In this document: positions 60,687-64,000 of the stretch, piece by piece
Layout: each line of letters begins with the position of its first letter
How positions within the stretch are numbered: position 1 is the stretch's first letter
Source of the DNA: Paenibacillus plantarum
Lineage (GTDB): Bacteria > Bacillota > Bacilli > Paenibacillales > NBRC-103111
NCBI RefSeq assembly: GCF_013141695.1
Contig: NZ_WHNY01000040.1
Location: 124,001 to 188,000 of the forward strand
Reading direction: 5' to 3'
Length of the DNA: 64,000 nucleotides
Notes under the pieces: model-generated
What the model saw: the letters and a program-made list of their open reading frames with translations, nothing else
Told to the model about the DNA's origin: nothing
Database searches by the model: none
Made by a program: the position numbers and the translations under genes

Positions 60687-61454
60687 TTACGAAGAACGTT
60701 TGACGTTCCAACGAATGATGAGCTTCTCAAGCCCTGCGATCAGCCAGAAAAAGAGTAAACTTAGAATCACAATGATTCCAATTGCCACAAATTCCCGATC
60801 CGCACGGAAGGCAGATTTTTGTAAGATCATATAATAGCCAAGCCCTACATTTCCGCCTAGCCATTCGGCAATAACAGCTCCCATTACACTATAAGTAGCT
60901 GATATTTTGAGTCCCGTGAACAGAAACGGCAGTGCATGAGGCAGCTCTAATTTATAGAAAATTTGGCGTTTTGATGCACCAATCATTTGCATGTAGTTGT
61001 ACATGCTGCGATCCGTCTGCATAAAGCCATCTAGCGTTGACATCGTCACAGGGAAGAAACAAACAAGTGAAATCAATATAAGTTTAGGTAAAAGGCCAAA
61101 ACCAAATAGAATAATTAACAGCGGCCCCAGTGCGATGACCGGGATATTTTGGGATAAAATTAGCAGCGGATAGAAACCTGCCTTAACAAAAGGAAGCCTA
61201 TGCAGCACACTGGCAACTAGAACACCACCAATGGCTCCCACACTAAAACCAATGCACATCAAACGTATGGTAGCCCACATATGCATCCACACGCGCGGCA
61301 TATCTGTGGTACCGTCTCGCCATATTTTGAGCGGGCTCGGAAGCAGCCAATCTGCGGTTCCTCCCCATGTGACAGCAAGCTGCCAAATAAACAACAGAAG
61401 GATGACTACCACAAGTGGCGGCCATCCTGCTTTGATCCAGCGATGGATGTTCAT
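60687..61454 (-). CDS. thiX: ABC transporter permease, thiamine precursor uptake
   Basis: 255 residues, six membrane segments. The cytoplasmic EAA loop is visible as MIGASKRQIFYKLELPHALPFLFTGLK, typical of the SsuC/TauC/ThiX family. ATG 61454 overlaps the stop of the preceding gene by one base and has GGAGAAG upstream. Works with the substrate-binding and ATPase genes in the same operon. Confidence 0.85.
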   Translation of the reverse strand: MNIHRWIKAGWPPLVVVILLLFIWQLAVTWGGTADWLLPSPLKIWRDGTTDMPRVWMHMWATIRLMCIGFSVGAIGGVLVASVLHRLPFVKAGFYPLLILSQNIPVIALGPLLIILFGFGLLPKLILISLVCFFPVTMSTLDGFMQTDRSMYNYMQMIGASKRQIFYKLELPHALPFLFTGLKISATYSVMGAVIAEWLGGNVGLGYYMILQKSAFRADREFVAIGIIVILSLLFFWLIAGLEKLIIRWNVKRSS

Positions 61455-61744
61455 TATCTGTACTTCTCCGTTAACTTGTCCATCGAGGCTCCCGACGGAT
61501 TGAAGTAAATTTTCACCTGAGAAATGACGTTCGGGCTTCCCATGTCAATCATCGCTGTATTCATATCTTGAATAATGAGAAGGAGTTGATCCAATTCCCC
61601 TTCCATCGTCGTTTCCAGCGGAGATACGAAGTATTTAACACCTGACTTTGCAATCACTTCGATTGCACGGTCTACATATGGAATGACGTCTTCACCATTC
61701 ACTGTTTTCGGTATAATTTGAATACTAACAAGTGCATTAGCCAT
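61454..61744 (-). CDS. MTH1187/YkoF-type thiamine-binding protein
   Basis: 96 residues from ATG 61744 (AGAGGAG upstream). Family features: ALVSIQIIPKTVNGEDVIPYVDRAIEVIAKSG, VSPLETTMEGELDQLL and ISQVKIYFNPSG. The ferredoxin-like fold binds thiamine or its pyrimidine part. Fits its place between the substrate-binding protein and the permease under a TPP riboswitch. Confidence 0.87.
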   Translation of the reverse strand: MANALVSIQIIPKTVNGEDVIPYVDRAIEVIAKSGVKYFVSPLETTMEGELDQLLLIIQDMNTAMIDMGSPNVISQVKIYFNPSGASMDKLTEKYR

Positions 61745-61772
61745 TGGAATTCTCCTCTTTTCGGAATCGGAA

Positions 61773-62789
61773 TTATTTCGTGCTTCCAGGTAAAAATGTA
61801 TTCGTGAAGGCTGCATCCACATCCAGCTTTTTCTCTAAAAGCTTGTGATCCAACATCCACGTGGCGTAGTTTTCCCATACGGATTTCTTTTGCTCACCCC
61901 AACGCGCAGCATCATCCTGATAGCGTGGGCTTAACCATTTTTGACTAGCGACGACCAGTTTAGGATCCAGATCCGGGACGGCTTTAATCAAGATATTCGC
62001 CGCATCTTCCGGTTTGGAAATAGCGAATTGATAGCCTTTGGACGCTGCAGCAACGAACGCTTTAACGATTTCTGGCTTCGTTGAGATCATCTTCTCATTT
62101 GTCGCCAATACCGGCGTATAATAATCCAGTTTATCCGAATATTTGTTCAAATAAATCATGTTCATTGGCTCACCACGCAATTCCGCATCAACACCTGTCC
62201 AAGCATAGTAAATCCATGCGAAATCAATATCGCGTTTGACCGCTGTAAAATAATCCGCATCGCCGATATTAACCATTTTCACTTTCGTGGCATCAGCCTT
62301 TTCCGATTGCATCAAGGATTCAATCATGGCACTTTCTGAAGGAGCACCCCAACCGCCATACGATTTGTTCTCGAAATCCTTCGGTGTTTTGATATTCTTC
62401 GCGACCGGTGAAGCAAAGCCAGATGTATTATGTTGAATAACTGCAGCAATCGATACTAATGGTACGCCTTGAATTCGGCCTTGCGTAATGCTTTCTTGAT
62501 AGCTCACACCAAACTCTGCTGCGCCAGAAGCGATCATCGTATCCGCTCCACCTTCGCCAGGGGCAATGATTTGCACGTTTAAGCCCTCTTGCTCAAAAAA
62601 TCCTTGATCCTTCGCGACATACAGCCCCGTGTGATTCGTATTTGGCGTCCAGTCAAGGACAACTTTCACATCGGTTAGCTTTTTGGCTCCCTCTGTCGGT
62701 TGAACTGACTTCGCTGAATCATTACCGCAGCCTGCCATTAACACAGTAAAGCTGACTAGCATAAGTGGTGCAATTTTGTTCCATTTCAT
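61773..62789 (-). CDS. thiY: ABC transporter substrate-binding lipoprotein, ThiY/NMT1-like
   Basis: 338 residues from ATG 62789 (AGGAGAGGG upstream). Lipobox VLMAGCG at about 20. NMT1/THI5-like domain: VVLDWTPNTNHTGLYVAKDQGFFEQEGLNVQI, GGADTMIASGAAEFGVSYQES, GWGAPSESAMIESLM. ThiY-type proteins bind formylaminopyrimidine, a thiamine breakdown product. First gene of the TPP-controlled operon. Confidence 0.9.
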   Translation of the reverse strand: MKWNKIAPLMLVSFTVLMAGCGNDSAKSVQPTEGAKKLTDVKVVLDWTPNTNHTGLYVAKDQGFFEQEGLNVQIIAPGEGGADTMIASGAAEFGVSYQESITQGRIQGVPLVSIAAVIQHNTSGFASPVAKNIKTPKDFENKSYGGWGAPSESAMIESLMQSEKADATKVKMVNIGDADYFTAVKRDIDFAWIYYAWTGVDAELRGEPMNMIYLNKYSDKLDYYTPVLATNEKMISTKPEIVKAFVAAASKGYQFAISKPEDAANILIKAVPDLDPKLVVASQKWLSPRYQDDAARWGEQKKSVWENYATWMLDHKLLEKKLDVDAAFTNTFLPGSTK

Positions 62790-62829
62790 ACTTGGTTTCC
62801 CTCTCCTCTTATCTCTATATAACCATAAG

Positions 62830-62856
62830 AAAAAGCCCCCGTTATCCGGGAGCGCC
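62830..62856 (-). terminator. Expression-platform terminator of the TPP riboswitch
   Basis: On the minus strand GCGCTCCCG pairs with CGGGGGC with a loop ATAA, and TTTTTCTTATG follows. It lies between the aptamer and the thiY start, as in transcription-terminating TPP switches. Confidence 0.8.
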
Positions 62857-62910
62857 ATGTGTAGAAAATGATATGTCCAAACGAAACAATCGTTGGATGT
62901 GCATTTATAT

Positions 62911-62998
62911 GAGATCTCTACGCTGGCATTACCCAGATCAGATAAACGGTTAGTGACAATGACGGTCACAATCTCAGCCTGACTTCTCAAGCCCCCGT
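62911..62998 (-). promoter_or_regulatory. TPP riboswitch controlling the thiamine uptake operon
   Basis: On the minus strand GGGGGCTTGAGAAGTCAGGC leads to the CTGAGA core, then CTGATCTGGGTAATGCCAGC and GTAGAGA: the THI-box landmarks, in order. It precedes thiY and a terminator, so TPP binding turns the operon off. The arrangement matches known bacilli thi leaders. Confidence 0.95.
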
Positions 62999-63079
62999 GG
63001 TTTTCTTATTTGGTTAGTTTCTAACATACCGCATGTTTCGACAAAATGCAAACAATTGCTAACCGATATCGAATTTTAG

Positions 63080-64000
63080 CTAATCAATTACTGCCAATGA
63101 ACTCTGGTTTTCGAGCGTCTCACGACCACTCTCAAGAAAGCCATTTTCCATGGCATAGAGCTTCAAAGCAATTTGCAATTGTAACCGATCATCTGCATCT
63201 TGCAGATCCACACCGAGCAGTTCTTTCACTCTTTCCAAGCGATATATGACCGTATTGTGATGTGTATACAGCTTTTGCGCAGTTTTACGAACATTCTCGT
63301 GTTGTTCGAAATACGTCAAGAGCGTGTGAATCAACGCGCTTTGGTGCTTCCAATCGTACGTTTCCAGAGGAGCAATCCACTCTTCTCGAAATTTCGTTAA
63401 CTCACGTCCGTGCGGGAGCAGGTACAAGATTTTATAAATCCCTAAGTCATCGTAGCTAATCCACTCCTGCTCCATGCCGTAAATCTGACTAATCGTATAT
63501 ACATTAACTGCTTGCAGATAGCTGTCGTTCACTTGCTCGGCGGATTTCACCATTTTTCCTAGGCAAAAGGAGAATGAAAACGGGGAGTGTGTGCTGTGCA
63601 CTTCCTGCAAGGCCGCCCTTAATCGTTGTTTAAGCTCTTTTTCCTGTAGACTTATCTCTGAGTTTAACAACACAACTAATCGATCATCGATGATCGAATA
63701 TAGCAAATCACGGCTGCGCAGCGATTCTTGTTGGCGCAATTGTTGTACAATTCGCTTGAGCTGGAGCGCGTTTGGAGCTGCTGACAGCCATCGAACGAGG
63801 ACAACATGGAAATTGCCATGATGATCAATCGGGCATCCGCATGCTTCCGCACGCAAATCCAAGTCTCTTCGCGTACCTATACGACCAACGAGCCAGTCTT
63901 GTAGAAACTGATCAATATATTTCGCTTCCACTTCTCGTCTGGCGTAAATGTTCATCATCTCCAAATGAATCAGCACCCCTACCCGTTCTAGCGTCAAGGT
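63080..64000 (-). CDS. PucR/CdaR-type transcriptional regulator, 5' end beyond right edge
   Basis: The frame stays open to the right edge (307 codons shown); a TTG at 63997 is only the first possible start. The C-terminal helix-turn-helix of PucR regulators is clear: LIHTLLTYFEQHENVRKTAQKLYTHHNTVIYRLERVKELLGVDL. The middle, with LEVDR-like variation and SFCLGKMVKSAEQVNDSYLQAVNV, fits the GGDEF-like CdaR region. Effector unknown. It lies upstream of the thiamine operon on the same strand, but the TPP switch separates them. Confidence 0.85.
   Translation of the reverse strand, partial: TLTLERVGVLIHLEMMNIYARREVEAKYIDQFLQDWLVGRIGTRRDLDLRAEACGCPIDHHGNFHVVLVRWLSAAPNALQLKRIVQQLRQQESLRSRDLLYSIIDDRLVVLLNSEISLQEKELKQRLRAALQEVHSTHSPFSFSFCLGKMVKSAEQVNDSYLQAVNVYTISQIYGMEQEWISYDDLGIYKILYLLPHGRELTKFREEWIAPLETYDWKHQSALIHTLLTYFEQHENVRKTAQKLYTHHNTVIYRLERVKELLGVDLQDADDRLQLQIALKLYAMENGFLESGRETLENQSSLAVID

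Overview
The window looks like chromosome from a low-to-mid G+C, endospore-forming Firmicute, most likely Paenibacillus or a close relative. The pointers are strong AGGAGG-type ribosome sites, many GTG/TTG starts, a T-box in front of thrS, a YheC/D spore-coat type protein, a YpdA-type bacillithiol disulfide reductase, an SLH-domain protein, LexA boxes of the Bacillus type and an AraR-type arabinose repressor. No rRNA, tRNA, transposase, CRISPR array or prophage block was seen. Identification is from reading motifs only; no database search was possible.

Layout. 1-3,030: a membrane protein cut by the left edge, an inosine/xanthosine triphosphatase with a CTG start, three small or medium membrane proteins, a YjdM zinc-ribbon protein and a DUF2238 membrane protein. 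3,190-7,310: a respiratory module made of a lipoprotein cytochrome c divergent from a Tat-signal gluconate-dehydrogenase-type small subunit, a GMC flavoprotein, TatC and TatA. 7,550-10,240: a LacI regulator with MocE/MocD-like Rieske and desaturase genes and paired palindromes. 10,350-13,620: ECF41 sigma factor, an acetyltransferase-methyltransferase fusion, a histidine phosphatase and a zinc-ribbon protein. 14,000-23,090: two Gfo/Idh/MocA oxidoreductases, hydrolases, a holin-like protein, an SLH protein, a methyltransferase-TPR protein, a membrane PDZ-Lon protease and a HIS6-type isomerase. 23,480-30,260: small unknown proteins, a YheC/D protein, YitT, a third Gfo/Idh/MocA protein, a Crh/HPr-like protein lacking the active histidine, and a cation diffusion facilitator behind a possible attenuator.

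30,660-42,110: T-box-controlled thrS, a two-domain multicopper oxidase, MsrAB, manganese pyrophosphatase, a polysaccharide deacetylase, a HAD hydrolase and a two-part YjjP/YjjB-like exporter. 42,216-47,900: the arabinose locus (araR, araB, araA, aldose 1-epimerase) with two AraR boxes; no araD is present here. 47,930-50,120: an MmyB-type regulator divergent from a FabF paralogue. 50,960-56,460: hydrolase, helicase HrpB and small conserved proteins. 56,630-59,100: YpdA and two convergent genes (a 101-residue unknown and the DNA glycosylase tag), each behind a pair of LexA-like boxes. 59,116-63,000: a TPP-riboswitch-controlled thiamine-precursor uptake operon that ends in a TatD-type hydrolase. 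A PucR-type regulator runs off the right edge.

Two window-wide patterns stand out. Many longer intergenic gaps, often at convergent gene ends, hold tandem or dispersed hairpin-forming repeats (7.3, 13.8, 23.2, 27.5, 30.5, 37.1 and 50.1-50.8 kb). Some genes (fabF, hrpB, the third Gfo/Idh/MocA gene) contain sharply bounded internal G+C-rich blocks.
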